From positions 1 through 47,090 of the forward strand of contig JAHIUD010000112.1 of NCBI GenBank assembly GCA_018817515.1: a DNA stretch of 47,090 nucleotides, read 5' to 3'. Position 1 is the stretch's first letter. Each line of letters begins with the position of its first letter. Shown here piece after piece: positions 32,168 to 46,813 of this stretch. Both the position numbers and the translations under genes were made by a program. Below the pieces are notes generated by a model. The model saw only the letters and a list, made by a program, of their open reading frames with translations, ran no database searches and was not told where the DNA came from. Source of the DNA: Pseudomonadota bacterium (lineage in GTDB: Bacteria; Desulfobacterota; Desulfovibrionia; Desulfovibrionales; Desulfovibrionaceae).

Positions 32168-34393
32168 ATGATCAGAGCTGTTCTCCATGGCGCGGCTCCG
32201 GGTAGATCGCATGAACCGATGGAGCTTGTGGACAAGAGAACTATGCAAGAACCCCAACCAATTGAGCGCGGCGGCTCCAACTGGCTTGCTCTGGCCGTTC
32301 TTCTGCTGTCCCTGGCCGCCGTCATGGCCCTCAACCTGCGCCTGGAGCACAATCGGGTGCAGGCCAGGGAGCAGGAGCGTCTGCTCGCACAGTCCAGGGT
32401 GGTGCAACTGGTCCTTGACGAGCAGTTGACCTCGCTCTTCCACGTCTTGGGCTCGCTCAGCGAGGACTGGGCCCGCCAGAAAAATTCCCAGGACTTCAAC
32501 ACCCGCCTAGCGACCCTGATCGATGCCATGCCCGGCGTCCGCATGATGGTCATCCTGGATGCCCAGGGAACCATACAGGCCTGCAACGTGCCGGGTCTGG
32601 TCGGTCAAAACTTCAACAAGCGCGCCTATTTTACGGATGTTCAGAATTCCCCAGACCAGGCCATGCTGTACATCTCCCCGCCCTTCGTCAGCTCCCTCGG
32701 CGTGTTCACCATCCCTCTCGGGCGGATGGTCTCCGGACCGCAGGGCGGATTCAACGGCGTGGTCTCCGCTGGCCTTGAGCCGAGGTATTTCGCCCCCCTG
32801 CTGGGCTCCATCCTGTACGCCCCGGACATGTGGGCGGGCCTCGCCCACGGCTCAGGAGAGATTTTCCTCAGCATACCAGAACGCGAGGGCATCACAGGGA
32901 TGAGCCTGGCCCAGCCCGGCTCCTTTTTTTGGGAGCACGTCAAGAGCGGGAATCCGGCCAGCATCTTCGTCGGCCGCGCCAAATCCACAGGGGAGGAGCG
33001 CATACAGGCCGTGCGCAGCATCCGTCCTGCCGGGCTGAGCCTCAATGATCCCCTGGTGCTTTTGGTGGCGCGCGACCCGCAGGCCGTGTTCGCGGACTGG
33101 CGCTCGGCCACCATCTGGAAGCTCGGCCTGTGCCTGGCGCTTGCCCTGTTCAGTTGCCTCGGCCTCTACGTCTACGAGCGCCACAAGCGGGAGTCCGACC
33201 GCCAGAAGGCCCTGGCGGCGCAGGCGCAGGAGGACAGCGTGCGGCTTGTGCACACCGTTATCGACAACATCCCCGGCATGGTCGCCTATTGGGACGCGGA
33301 CCTGCGCTGCCGCTTCGCCAACAGCGCCTATTTGGAGTGGTTCGGCCGCACCAGGGAGGAGATGCTCGGGCTCGGCATCAGGGAGCTGCTCCGCGAGGAT
33401 CTGTACCAGAAGAATGAAAAGTACATCCTTGCCGCCCTTGGCGGGCAGGCGCAACATTTCGAACGCGCCATGGTCAAGGCCGATGGCAGCACCGGCTACA
33501 CCATGGCCCACTATATTCCCGACCAGGTGGGCGAGGACGTGCACGGCTTCTTTGTGCTCGTGTCCGACGTGACGGACCTGAAGGAGCAGCAATTGCTGCT
33601 GGAGGCGCGCGTCGAGGAGCGCACCGAGGACCTGCGCCAGACCATGCTGGACCTGGAGAAGGCCAAGACCCAGGCCGAGTCAGCCAGCCGGATGAAGTCC
33701 GACTTCCTGGCCAACTTGAGCCACGAGTTGAGGACCCCGCTCAATCCCATCGTTGTGCTGACGGACCTGGTGCTGGCCACGGAGCTTTCCCCGCAGCAGC
33801 GCGACTACCTCGTGGACGTGCGCGACTCCGCCCAGCGGCTTCTGCATCTGTTCAACCGGCTCATTGAGCTCATGGAGCTTGAGACGTACGTCTTGACCCC
33901 CAGCTCCGTTGCCCTTGCCTCCCTGCGTGAGATGATGGTGCAGAACATCGCGACCAGGGCCAGCGCCAAGGGGCTCATGCTCGGCGGCGACGTGTCGCCG
34001 GAGCTGCCGGAGGAAATCTGGTCAGACCTGCACCTGCTGCGCACGGTCCTCCTGGAGCTTGCGGAGAACGCCGTGCGCTTCACCAGCCAGGGCGAGCTGG
34101 ACGTCTCCTTCAGCCGCCAGGCGGACGCCGGGACCGGCGACCAGCTCTGCATCTCCGTGCGCGACACGGGCATTGGCATTCCCGCCGAGCGCCTGGCCGA
34201 CATCAACACCGGGCTGGCCCAGGCCGACGTTCCCCTGAACAAGCGTTTCGCCGGGCTGGGCATCGGCATGGCCAAGGCGCGCAAGGCCGTCGACCTCCTG
34301 GGCGGGCGTCTGGAGGTCGAGAGCGTTCCGGACCAGGGGTCGACCTTCCGCGTCCTGCTGCCGCTTGCCTCTGTGCGCCGGCCTGAAGCCTGA
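32168..34393 (+). CDS. Cache-PAS sensor histidine kinase
   Basis: A 741-residue membrane kinase. Helix 1 is NWLALAVLLLSLAAVMALNL (about 38-57). A periplasmic Cache domain follows (about 65-310; MMVILDAQGTIQACNV, RAYFTDVQNSPDQ). Helix 2 is LGLCLALALFSCLGLYVY (about 317-334). Then a PAS domain (about 355-475; GMVAYWDADLRCRFANSAYL), a coiled-coil, HisKA with His519 in LANLSHELRTPLNP, and HATPase with ELAENAVRFT, DTGIGIPAERL and GLGIGMAKARKAVDLLGG. Cache domains of this type usually bind small organic molecules. The true start is uncertain: 32168, 32219 and 32243 are all possible and none has a strong ribosome site. No receiver domain. Confidence 0.9.
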   Translation: MIRAVLHGAAPGRSHEPMELVDKRTMQEPQPIERGGSNWLALAVLLLSLAAVMALNLRLEHNRVQAREQERLLAQSRVVQLVLDEQLTSLFHVLGSLSEDWARQKNSQDFNTRLATLIDAMPGVRMMVILDAQGTIQACNVPGLVGQNFNKRAYFTDVQNSPDQAMLYISPPFVSSLGVFTIPLGRMVSGPQGGFNGVVSAGLEPRYFAPLLGSILYAPDMWAGLAHGSGEIFLSIPEREGITGMSLAQPGSFFWEHVKSGNPASIFVGRAKSTGEERIQAVRSIRPAGLSLNDPLVLLVARDPQAVFADWRSATIWKLGLCLALALFSCLGLYVYERHKRESDRQKALAAQAQEDSVRLVHTVIDNIPGMVAYWDADLRCRFANSAYLEWFGRTREEMLGLGIRELLREDLYQKNEKYILAALGGQAQHFERAMVKADGSTGYTMAHYIPDQVGEDVHGFFVLVSDVTDLKEQQLLLEARVEERTEDLRQTMLDLEKAKTQAESASRMKSDFLANLSHELRTPLNPIVVLTDLVLATELSPQQRDYLVDVRDSAQRLLHLFNRLIELMELETYVLTPSSVALASLREMMVQNIATRASAKGLMLGGDVSPELPEEIWSDLHLLRTVLLELAENAVRFTSQGELDVSFSRQADAGTGDQLCISVRDTGIGIPAERLADINTGLAQADVPLNKRFAGLGIGMAKARKAVDLLGGRLEVESVPDQGSTFRVLLPLASVRRPEA

Positions 34394-34552
34394 TCCGGCG
34401 CCCGTTTTAGGGTTGCCTCCGGAACTGCTCGCCTAGCCTCGGCTTCGTGCACTGCATGCTCGTATTCATTCCTTGATTACGCGCACCAGGATACTCGTGT
34501 ATTCCTCCCGTTGCGGTATGGGTGTCGCCAGAGATGATTATTTCCGTGCCGC

Positions 34553-34580
34553 TGGACATTTTCGTCTTATATGTTGTAAT
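34553..34580 (+). promoter_or_regulatory. Probable promoter of the first hybrid kinase gene
   Basis: TGGACA (34553-34558), 16 bases, TGTAAT (34575-34580), each 5 of 6 to the sigma-70 consensus, inside a locally AT-rich part of the 249-base gap. The start codon is 63 bases beyond. Confidence 0.5.
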
Positions 34581-34642
34581 AATCTTTACGGACCAGAACG
34601 GATTGTCTGGGCATCGTTTCTGGTGTGCTTGGGAGGGGATGG

Positions 34643-37393
<2,751 letters not shown>

Positions 37394-37452
37394 GTTCCTG
37401 ACGACGACTATTGCCCCGCTGGCCCCTTGGCGCGACGGTGGAAGGAAGGCTC

Positions 37453-40847
<3,395 letters not shown>

Positions 40848-40851
<4 letters not shown>

Positions 40852-41708
40852 CTGTCCTGTTGCTTGTGCGCCCGTGCGTAGCGGGCCGGGCTCAGGCCCA
40901 CGCCGCGCGCGAAATGCCGGGTCATGTGGGCCTGGTCGCAAAAGCCTGCCTGGAGCGCCGCCTCGCTGAGGCTGGCCCCGCAGCGCAGCAGCTCCTTGGC
41001 CCGGCGCAGGCGCAGGTGCGTCTGGAAGCTGTGGGGCGGCAGGCCCACGGCGCGGGTGAAGGCACGGTGCAGGGCGAACATGTCCATCCCGCAGGCCTGC
41101 GCCAGCCCGGCCAGGTCCACGCCCGTCTCAAGATTCTCCTCAATGAGCTGCCGCGCCGTGCTCACCGTCGCCGACATTCCAGCTTCCGCCTCCAGATTTC
41201 CCTGGCCTGCGCTTCCTTCTCCATTCTGTGGCCTCCCCGCACAGACATGCCGGCCCAAAAGCTCCAGACAGTGCGCCAAGAGCGATTGCCGCTCCAGCAG
41301 GCCGGTTTGCGCTTCGAGCGCCTCGGCCAGGCGCAGCAGTGCCTCGGCCAGATCCGGATGGTATAAACAGGGCGAGGGCAGGCGCAGGTTCGCCAGGTCG
41401 GGCGGCAGGGCCGCAGGCGCGATGCTCAGGGCCAGATAGGAGCAGACGGGCGCTTCGGGGCCAGAAGTGCGGTCGGCGTCGGCGGGGCTCTCCACCGGTG
41501 CACAGGCATGGGCCTGGCCAGGCGCGAGCACGAAGACCGCGCCCTGTTGCGCCAGGCTCGCTGCCCCGTTGGTGTCGATGCATCGCGTCCCGGCCGTGAC
41601 CATGCCCAGGGTCAGCGAGTCGTGGGCGTGGCGCGGTTGGCTGGCGCGCGAGGCTACGGCAATGGCCAGGGTCAGCCCGGGCAGCCCGGACGGGCAGAGC
41701 AGCCGCAC
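40848..41708 (-). CDS. AraC-family transcriptional regulator
   Basis: A 286-residue regulator. The N-terminal part (about 1-160) is a cupin-type ligand domain (RHAHDSLTLGMVTAGTR and FVLAPGQAHAC). The C-terminal part (about 185-285) has the two AraC helix-turn-helix units: VDLAGLAQACGMDMFALHRA and ASLSEAALQAGFCDQAHMTR, then HFARGVGLSPARY. I place the start at a GTG at 41708, 31 bases after the cupin stop. An ATG at 41792 gives 28 more residues that lie over the end of the cupin gene and look like its antiframe. The ribosome site is weak either way. It shares the minus strand with the cupin, perhaps as its regulator. It ends tail-to-tail with the hybrid kinase, stops overlapping at 40848-40851. 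Confidence 0.88.
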
Positions 41709-41739
41709 GTCCGGGCCAGACCCATGGCCGGTGGTCCGG

Positions 41740-42132
41740 CTAGAGCAGCGCGGGCGTGAACTTGGCGAGGATGTAGAGTTCTTCTTCGGCATCGGCCCTC
41801 ACGCTGTGCGCCACGCCCGCCGGGATGAGCCCGCAGACGCCGGGCTGGTACACGGCCTGGCGGTCGCCCAGGGTGCATACTCCCGAGCCCCGCACCACTT
41901 CATGCAGCTCCAGGCTGCGGTCGTGGATGTGGGTTTTAAGCTCGGCCCCGGGGGCGATGCGCACCAGGTGCGCGCTCAGGGCCCCGAGGGTGTCGGCGCT
42001 GGTGACGAGATGCTTCAGCGCCACCCCAATAAAGCTCGGGTGCGGGTTCCAGGGCAGGGCGGTGAGGTCGCTTTGGCCGTCAGGCCGGGCCAGCGCGCCA
42101 GCTCCCACAAGTTCCATCGTCTGCATGTCCAT
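41740..42132 (-). CDS. Cupin-domain protein
   Basis: A single-domain cupin of 130 residues with the metal-binding pattern LKTHIHDRSLELHEVVRGSG (two His, Glu/His; about residues 65-84) and the second motif GLIPAGVAHSVR. Such small cupins act as ligand-binding or simple enzymes such as isomerases or dioxygenases; no specific role can be given. A near-perfect ribosome site AAGGAGGT lies 5 bases before the ATG. The AraC gene follows on the same strand, and the pair looks like an operon in which the AraC protein senses or controls the compound handled by the cupin (inferred). Confidence 0.85.
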   Translation of the reverse strand: MDMQTMELVGAGALARPDGQSDLTALPWNPHPSFIGVALKHLVTSADTLGALSAHLVRIAPGAELKTHIHDRSLELHEVVRGSGVCTLGDRQAVYQPGVCGLIPAGVAHSVRADAEEELYILAKFTPALL

Positions 42133-42240
42133 CTGTTACCTCCTTGGTTCAGGTTGGCTTGCGCCGTCTGAATGCCAGGGAAGTCCCCGCGTGGTCTTGG
42201 ACGTTCTTGCAGCGGCCTTGGCAGTGGCTTGGGCAGCGGA

Positions 42241-43101
42241 TCAGGCCGCAGCGTGCGCCTTGTAGGCCTGGACCGTGTTCTTCAGCAGCATGGCGATGGT
42301 CATGGGGCCGATGCCGCCGGGCACCGGCGTCATGGCGCTGGCCGTGGCGCAGAGGTACTCGAAGTCGCAGTCGCCCACGAGGCCTTCGTCCACGCGGTTG
42401 ATGCCCACGTCCACCACCACCGCGCCGGGCTTGACCATGTCGCAGGTGACGAACTTGGGCTTGCCGATGGCCGCGAACACGAAGTCCGCGCGGCGGCACT
42501 GCTCCACCAGGTCCGGGGTGCGGGAATGGCACAGTGTCACCGTGGCGTCGCCGAAGCGGCCCGGCTGGGAAAGCATGATGGACAGGGGGCGGCCCACGAT
42601 GTTGCTGCGGCCCACCACCACGGCGTGCTTGCCCTGGGTGGGCAGGTCATAGCGGCGCAAAAGCTCGATGACTCCGGCCGGGGTGCACGGCGCATAGCCC
42701 GGCAGTCCCTGGGCGAGCCTGCCCATGTTCTGCGGGTGGAAGCCGTCCACGTCCTTGTCCGGGGCGATGCGCTCCAGCAGGGCGCGGCTGTCCAGCCCGC
42801 CCGGCACCGGAAGCTGCAGCAGGATGCCGTCCACCAGCACGTCGGCGTTGAGGCTGGCGATGAGGGCCTCAAGTTCGGCCTGGGTGGTGCTGGCGGGGAG
42901 CACGTGCGGGAACGAGGCGATGCCCACCTCGGCGCAGGCGCGCTCCTTGTTGCGCACGTACACCTGCGAGGCCGGGTCCTGGCCAACGAGGATGACCGCC
43001 AGGCCGGGCGGGCGGCCATGTGCGGCGGTGATCTCGGCCACCTCGATCTTGAGTTCCGAACGGATGGACTGGGCTGTGGCTTTGCCGTCGAGCAGGATCA
43101 T
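42241..43101 (-). CDS. folD: Bifunctional methylene-THF dehydrogenase/cyclohydrolase FolD
   Basis: FolD interconverts 5,10-methylene-, methenyl- and 10-formyl-tetrahydrofolate, using NADP. The 286-residue protein has the signature [20 protein letters not shown] (about 36-55) with the catalytic Lys, [34 protein letters not shown], the Rossmann part [19 protein letters not shown], and the C-terminal [19 protein letters not shown]. Normal length. GGAGG precedes the ATG. It lies between the OmpA gene (150-base gap with a short tandem repeat) and the cupin. Confidence 0.97.
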   Translation of the reverse strand: MILLDGKATAQSIRSELKIEVAEITAAHGRPPGLAVILVGQDPASQVYVRNKERACAEVGIASFPHVLPASTTQAELEALIASLNADVLVDGILLQLPVPGGLDSRALLERIAPDKDVDGFHPQNMGRLAQGLPGYAPCTPAGVIELLRRYDLPTQGKHAVVVGRSNIVGRPLSIMLSQPGRFGDATVTLCHSRTPDLVEQCRRADFVFAAIGKPKFVTCDMVKPGAVVVDVGINRVDEGLVGDCDFEYLCATASAMTPVPGGIGPMTIAMLLKNTVQAYKAHAAA

Positions 43102-43139
43102 CGGGCCTCCTTGATTGCGGGTGGGCAGGCGGGACGCGT

Positions 43140-43195
43140 CAGCACGTCTGAGTCAGCGCGTCTGCGCCAGCACGTCTGAGTCTGTGCGTCCGCGA
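43140..43195. repeat. Short 14-base tandem repeat upstream of folD
   Basis: Units at 43140, 43154, 43168 and 43182. The first and third are identical (CAGCACGTCTGAGT), the second and fourth are divergent. The array is in the gap between the OmpA-like gene and folD, 39 bases upstream of the folD start. Confidence 0.7.
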
Positions 43196-43250
43196 GGCGG
43201 CAATCTAGGGCAAACGGGAGCCGTTGTCGAGAAGCGCGCGCAGGCAATTC

Positions 43251-43856
43251 TCAGCGGATGGTGATCTCCACGCGGCGGTTCTTCGGTTCGTGCGGGTTGT
43301 CGCTGATGACCAGCGGATTTGTAGAGCCGTGGGAGGTGACCTCAAAGGCCTCGGGCGGCAGTCCGTCCTTGACCAGGAGCTTGCGCACGGTCTCGGCCCG
43401 CCTGCGCGAAAGCTCGATGTTGTAGCCTTCGTCCCCGGCCTTGCTGGCGTGGCCCACCACGGCGATGTCGCGCGACTGGCGCTCCCTGCTGGTGGCTACA
43501 ACCTTGGGCAGCAGGGCCTTGGACTCCTGCGTGAGCTGCACGCCGTCGCTGACGAAGTAGAGGATGTAGCGCACGGGCTTGCTGGGCAGGGCGCGCATGG
43601 CCGGGCCGAAGAGCTGCTCCTGTTCCTCTGCGGACAGGGCCTCCGGCTGGCTGGGCGCGGCCTTGGGGGCGGTGCGCGTGGCCGTGCCCGCCTGGGTCAG
43701 GGTCTGGCTGCCCTGGTCGTTTGATACGACCACGGAGCCCACATGGCCGTCCGGGTCAGGCAGCAGGAGGACGACGTTGCGGCTCTTGCCGCAGGCGCTG
43801 AGCGCAAGCACGGTCAGCATGAGCACCACAAGCGAGGTGAGGCGTGGGGCGCGCAT
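43251..43856 (-). CDS. OmpA-family lipoprotein
   Basis: A 201-residue protein with a lipoprotein signal: MRAPRLTSLVVLMLTVLALS then AC (lipobox LSAC, Cys22). A short linker leads to an OmpA peptidoglycan-binding domain (about 93-200): YILYFVSDGVQLTQESKALL, VVGHASKAGDEGYNIELSRR, and the closing KNRRVEITIR with the conserved Arg. The usual Asp of GHTD is changed to GHAS, so peptidoglycan contact may differ. Its ATG follows the fecR stop by one base, so the two form an operon with the prepilin peptidase upstream. It probably ties an envelope complex to the wall; partners are unknown. Confidence 0.9.
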   Translation of the reverse strand: MRAPRLTSLVVLMLTVLALSACGKSRNVVLLLPDPDGHVGSVVVSNDQGSQTLTQAGTATRTAPKAAPSQPEALSAEEQEQLFGPAMRALPSKPVRYILYFVSDGVQLTQESKALLPKVVATSRERQSRDIAVVGHASKAGDEGYNIELSRRRAETVRKLLVKDGLPPEAFEVTSHGSTNPLVISDNPHEPKNRRVEITIR

Positions 43857-43857
43857 G

Positions 43858-44382
43858 TCAGCGTCCTCCCGCTTCCGCCGGGGCGGTTTCGGCCCCGTCC
43901 TCTACGTTGACCAGGAAGTGCGTGCCCCGGATGCCGATGGTGGCGGTGGGCGTGTAGACCTTCATGGAGTTGGGCGAGAGCTTGGCTATCTCCCCGGTGA
44001 CCATGGCTGACGAGCCCTTGGCAACGCGCAGGATGGAGGCCAGGGCGCCTTTTTCCGGCGCGAACAGGAAGCGCTCCACCACGAGTCTGCTCCCCGGTCC
44101 CAGCGAGACCACGGAGTTGTCGCGCATGACCAGGCCCAGGCTGCTGTCCTTGCCTGTGGTCAGCACATCCTTCTCGAAGATGCGGTCGCCGGGATTGAGC
44201 GGCGCAGGCGCGGCTCCGTGGCGAGCCACCTGGGCCTGGCCGGTGAAGGACTTCACGCTTCCGGCCGGGCTGTCGGCCTCAGCGGCCAGAGTCGAGGAAA
44301 GAGGGGCGGATATAAGCGCGATCAGCGTCAGCGCTGCCAACACCTGGGCGCCAAGAACGCTGTGCAGAGTATTTTTGATCAT
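43858..44382 (-). CDS. FecR-domain periplasmic protein
   Basis: A 174-residue protein with a signal peptide (VLAALTLIALISAPLSSTLAA) and a FecR domain (about 40-160): AQVARHGAAPAPLNPGDRIF, VLTTGKDSSLGLVMRDNSVV, LGPGSRLVVERFLF, and TPTATIGIRGTHFLVNVE. It lacks the cytoplasmic tail and sigma-regulator part of true FecR, so it is not an iron anti-sigma factor but a FecR-fold secreted protein. Such genes often lie beside OmpA or adhesion loci. Ribosome site GGAGGAG is strong. It is 88 bases from the prepilin peptidase and abuts the OmpA gene. Confidence 0.85.
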   Translation of the reverse strand: MIKNTLHSVLGAQVLAALTLIALISAPLSSTLAAEADSPAGSVKSFTGQAQVARHGAAPAPLNPGDRIFEKDVLTTGKDSSLGLVMRDNSVVSLGPGSRLVVERFLFAPEKGALASILRVAKGSSAMVTGEIAKLSPNSMKVYTPTATIGIRGTHFLVNVEDGAETAPAEAGGR

Positions 44383-44470
44383 GGGTACTCCTCCATATTC
44401 AAAAACCTACGTATTCCTGGACACGCTGTCAATGGACTCGGCGTGTTCGCGACCGGGCTGAAGGGGTGTC

Positions 44471-45280
44471 TCAGGGCAGGGGGCAGCCAAGCCACCAGCG
44501 CAGGAACTGGGGTCCGGCCAGGAGGAAGGCGGCGGCCCCGGCGCAGAGGAAGGGCCCGAAGGGCAGGGCGGTGCGCAGGCCCTCGCCTTTGCCCTGCAGT
44601 GCGGCCCGGCGCGCGGCGAGGAGTCCCGCGGGAAGCGCCAGCACGGCCCCGGCGAAGAGCGCCAGCGGCACGGCCACCGGACCGAGGAGCGACCCAACCA
44701 GGAGCATGAGCTTGGCGTCGCCCAGGCCCAGGCCGTCTTCGCCCCGGATGCGGCGGTAGGTCCAGGCGATGAGCCAGAGTCCGCCGCCGCCCGCTAGTGC
44801 ACCCAGGCCGGCCATCCGCCAGCCGATGCCCAGAGTGTGCGCCCGGGGCAGCAGCGTGGAGGCGACGAAAGCCAGAGCCGCGCCCGGCAGTGTCAGCACA
44901 TCGGGCAGCAGGAAGGTTTCCAGGTCGATGAGCGAAAGGACGAGCAGCAGCGTGCTGAAGCCCACGGCCACCAGGAAATGCCAACCGGGCCCGAAGACAG
45001 CGGCTGCGGCCAGGGCGAAGGCGCCGCTCGCGAGCTCGGCCAGCGGGTAGCGCAGAGGGATCGCGGCCTGGCAGAAGCGGCAGCGCCCGCCCTGGAGGAG
45101 CCAGCCCAGAAGCGGGATGTTCTCGCGCCAGGAAAGGGTGTGGCCGCAGGCCGGGCAGAAGGAGCGCGCCGGGCTGAGCACGCTGCCGCCAGAGGCCAGG
45201 CGGTGGGCGGCGCAGGTGGCGAAGCTGCCGAGGATCAGGCCGAGCAGGGCGGCCAGAATCTTGAACAGAAGGAAGTCCAC
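44471..45280 (-). CDS. pilD: Prepilin peptidase (type IV leader peptidase)
   Basis: PilD/GspO cuts and N-methylates type IV prepilins and pseudopilins in the inner membrane. From the GTG start at 45280 (GAGGGAG upstream) the 269-residue protein has an N-terminal helix LLFKILAALLGLILGSFATC, the cytoplasmic Cys motif FCPACGHTLSW and CRFCQ (zinc site, about 40-75), and several further membrane helices. The two catalytic Asp motifs are LIDLETFLLPD and GLGLGDAKLML. The frame is open much further upstream, but those residues are not membrane-like and would lie opposite the paaK-like gene. No pilin is in this window; it could process pili or type II secretion pseudopilins encoded elsewhere. Confidence 0.93.
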   Translation of the reverse strand: MDFLLFKILAALLGLILGSFATCAAHRLASGGSVLSPARSFCPACGHTLSWRENIPLLGWLLQGGRCRFCQAAIPLRYPLAELASGAFALAAAAVFGPGWHFLVAVGFSTLLLVLSLIDLETFLLPDVLTLPGAALAFVASTLLPRAHTLGIGWRMAGLGALAGGGGLWLIAWTYRRIRGEDGLGLGDAKLMLLVGSLLGPVAVPLALFAGAVLALPAGLLAARRAALQGKGEGLRTALPFGPFLCAGAAAFLLAGPQFLRWWLGCPLP

Positions 45281-45463
45281 AGGCGATTGTCTCCCTCGCG
45301 GCAGCGGTTTACCCTTTATGAGCGGCTGTCCAGGCTTGAAGAATGGTGCAATCTGCTGCATGATGCCGCAAGCCGTGCGATCTGCGCCATTTCCGCAGCC
45401 CTTTGGCGGAGCTACCGTATTTCTTGCGGCCCCACAAGCGCCCCATGTGAGGAGAACCTGCCA

Positions 45464-46759
45464 ATGATCCGATCCGCCCGCTTCATCCCGGACATGAGCG
45501 CCGATGAACTCGCCGCTGTTCAGCAGGATGGCTTGAAATGGACCGTGCACCACGCCTATCAGGGCAGCCCCTTCTACCGCCGCCGCCTGGACGAGGCGGG
45601 CGTGCATCCTGGCGACATCAAGCACTTGTCCGACCTGACCAGATTGCCCTTCACCACGGCCTATGACCTGCAAGCCGAGTATCCCCTGCCGCTCTTGAGC
45701 GTGCCCGAGGAGCAGGTGGTGCGCATCCATGGCTCCAGCGGGACCACGGGCAAGCGGAAGATCTTAAGCTACACGCAAAAGGACATCAGCGACTGGGCCG
45801 ACATGTTCGCCCGCTGCTACGAAATGGCCGGCCTGACCACGCTCGACCGCGTGCAGATCTGCGTCGGCTACGGCCTGTGGACGGCTGGCGCGGGCTTCCA
45901 GCTCGGCTGCGAGCGCTTCGGGGCCATGGCCCTGCCCGTTGGTCCCGGCATGCTCGACATCCAGCTGCAGATGCTCACCGACCTGGGCACCACCTGCCTG
46001 GGCTCCACGGCCAGCATGGCGCTGCTCCTGGGCGAGGAGGTGGAGAAGCAGAACCTGCGCAGCAAGCTCAAGCTCAAGCGCTCCATCTTCGGGGCCGAGG
46101 CGCACACCAGGAAAATGCGTCAGCGCTTCGAGGAAGCCCTCGGCCTGGAGCACAGCTTCGATATCTCCGGCATGACCGAGATCTACGGCCCTGGCGCGGG
46201 CATCGAGTGCGAGGCGCACCAGGGCATCCACTACTGGGGCGACATGTATATCCTGGAGCTCATCGACCCGGACACGCTTTTGCCCGTGGCCCCCGGCGAG
46301 CTGGGCGAGATGGTCATCACCAGCCTGAAAAAAGAGGCCAGCCCGCTCATCCGCTACCGCACCCGCGACATGACCCGGCTCATCCCCGGCGTGTGCCCCT
46401 GCGGCTGCTCCATGCCGCGCCACGAGCGCATCCAGGGCCGCAGCGACGACATGATCATCTTCCGTGGCGTGAACATCTACCCCGGCCAGGTGGCGGCCGT
46501 GCTGGAAAAGCACCCCCAGATGCTGAGCGAGTATCAGATCTCGCTCTCCCGCTCCGAGGGGCTCGACCACATGGTGGTGCGCGCAGAGCGCCGCGCCGAG
46601 ACACCAGAAACCGAGGCCGACGCCCTGGCCAAGGCCATTGGCGTCGACATCAAGCACCAGATCCTGGTGACGGCCAAGGTCGAGATATTGGCCCCAGGCA
46701 GCCTGCCGCGCAGCTTCGCCAAGACCAAGCGCGTGCTGGATGAAAGAGAAAAGGATTAA
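45464..46759 (+). CDS. paaK: Phenylacetate-CoA ligase family enzyme
   Basis: An AMP-forming CoA ligase of 431 residues, the size of PaaK. It has VVRIHGSSGTTGKRKILSYT (the phosphate-binding loop, about 87-106), YGLWTAGAGFQLGCERFGAM, FGAEAHTRKMRQRFEEALGL, MTEIYGPGAGIECEAHQGIH, and the C-terminal RIQGRSDDMIIFRGVNIYPG. Anaerobes use such enzymes for arylacetate or indoleacetate activation, and paralogues occur in amino-acid degradation; the exact acid is unknown. ATG at 45464 after GAGGAGA. It diverges from pilD across a 183-base gap and is followed after 54 bases by a sialidase-like gene. The symbol is by family, the substrate is not proven. Confidence 0.85.
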   Translation: MIRSARFIPDMSADELAAVQQDGLKWTVHHAYQGSPFYRRRLDEAGVHPGDIKHLSDLTRLPFTTAYDLQAEYPLPLLSVPEEQVVRIHGSSGTTGKRKILSYTQKDISDWADMFARCYEMAGLTTLDRVQICVGYGLWTAGAGFQLGCERFGAMALPVGPGMLDIQLQMLTDLGTTCLGSTASMALLLGEEVEKQNLRSKLKLKRSIFGAEAHTRKMRQRFEEALGLEHSFDISGMTEIYGPGAGIECEAHQGIHYWGDMYILELIDPDTLLPVAPGELGEMVITSLKKEASPLIRYRTRDMTRLIPGVCPCGCSMPRHERIQGRSDDMIIFRGVNIYPGQVAAVLEKHPQMLSEYQISLSRSEGLDHMVVRAERRAETPETEADALAKAIGVDIKHQILVTAKVEILAPGSLPRSFAKTKRVLDEREKD

Positions 46760-46813
46760 CACAATTCAGATATTGGACAAGTTCTAGGTTTTATCTAACC
46801 CCCGGAGGGCGCC

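Noticed and set aside
41709-41792. An AraC start at the upstream ATG
   Set aside because: The 28 extra residues lie over the cupin C-terminus and read as low-complexity Ser/Arg, so the GTG at 41708 is preferred.
43140-43195. A possible CRISPR array
   Set aside because: Units are adjacent 14-mers without spacers; it is a plain tandem repeat and there are no cas genes.
44837-45463. A long N-terminal extension of the phenylacetate-CoA ligase
   Set aside because: The frame is open opposite pilD but the sequence is unlike the family; the ATG at 45464 has a good ribosome site and gives the usual length.
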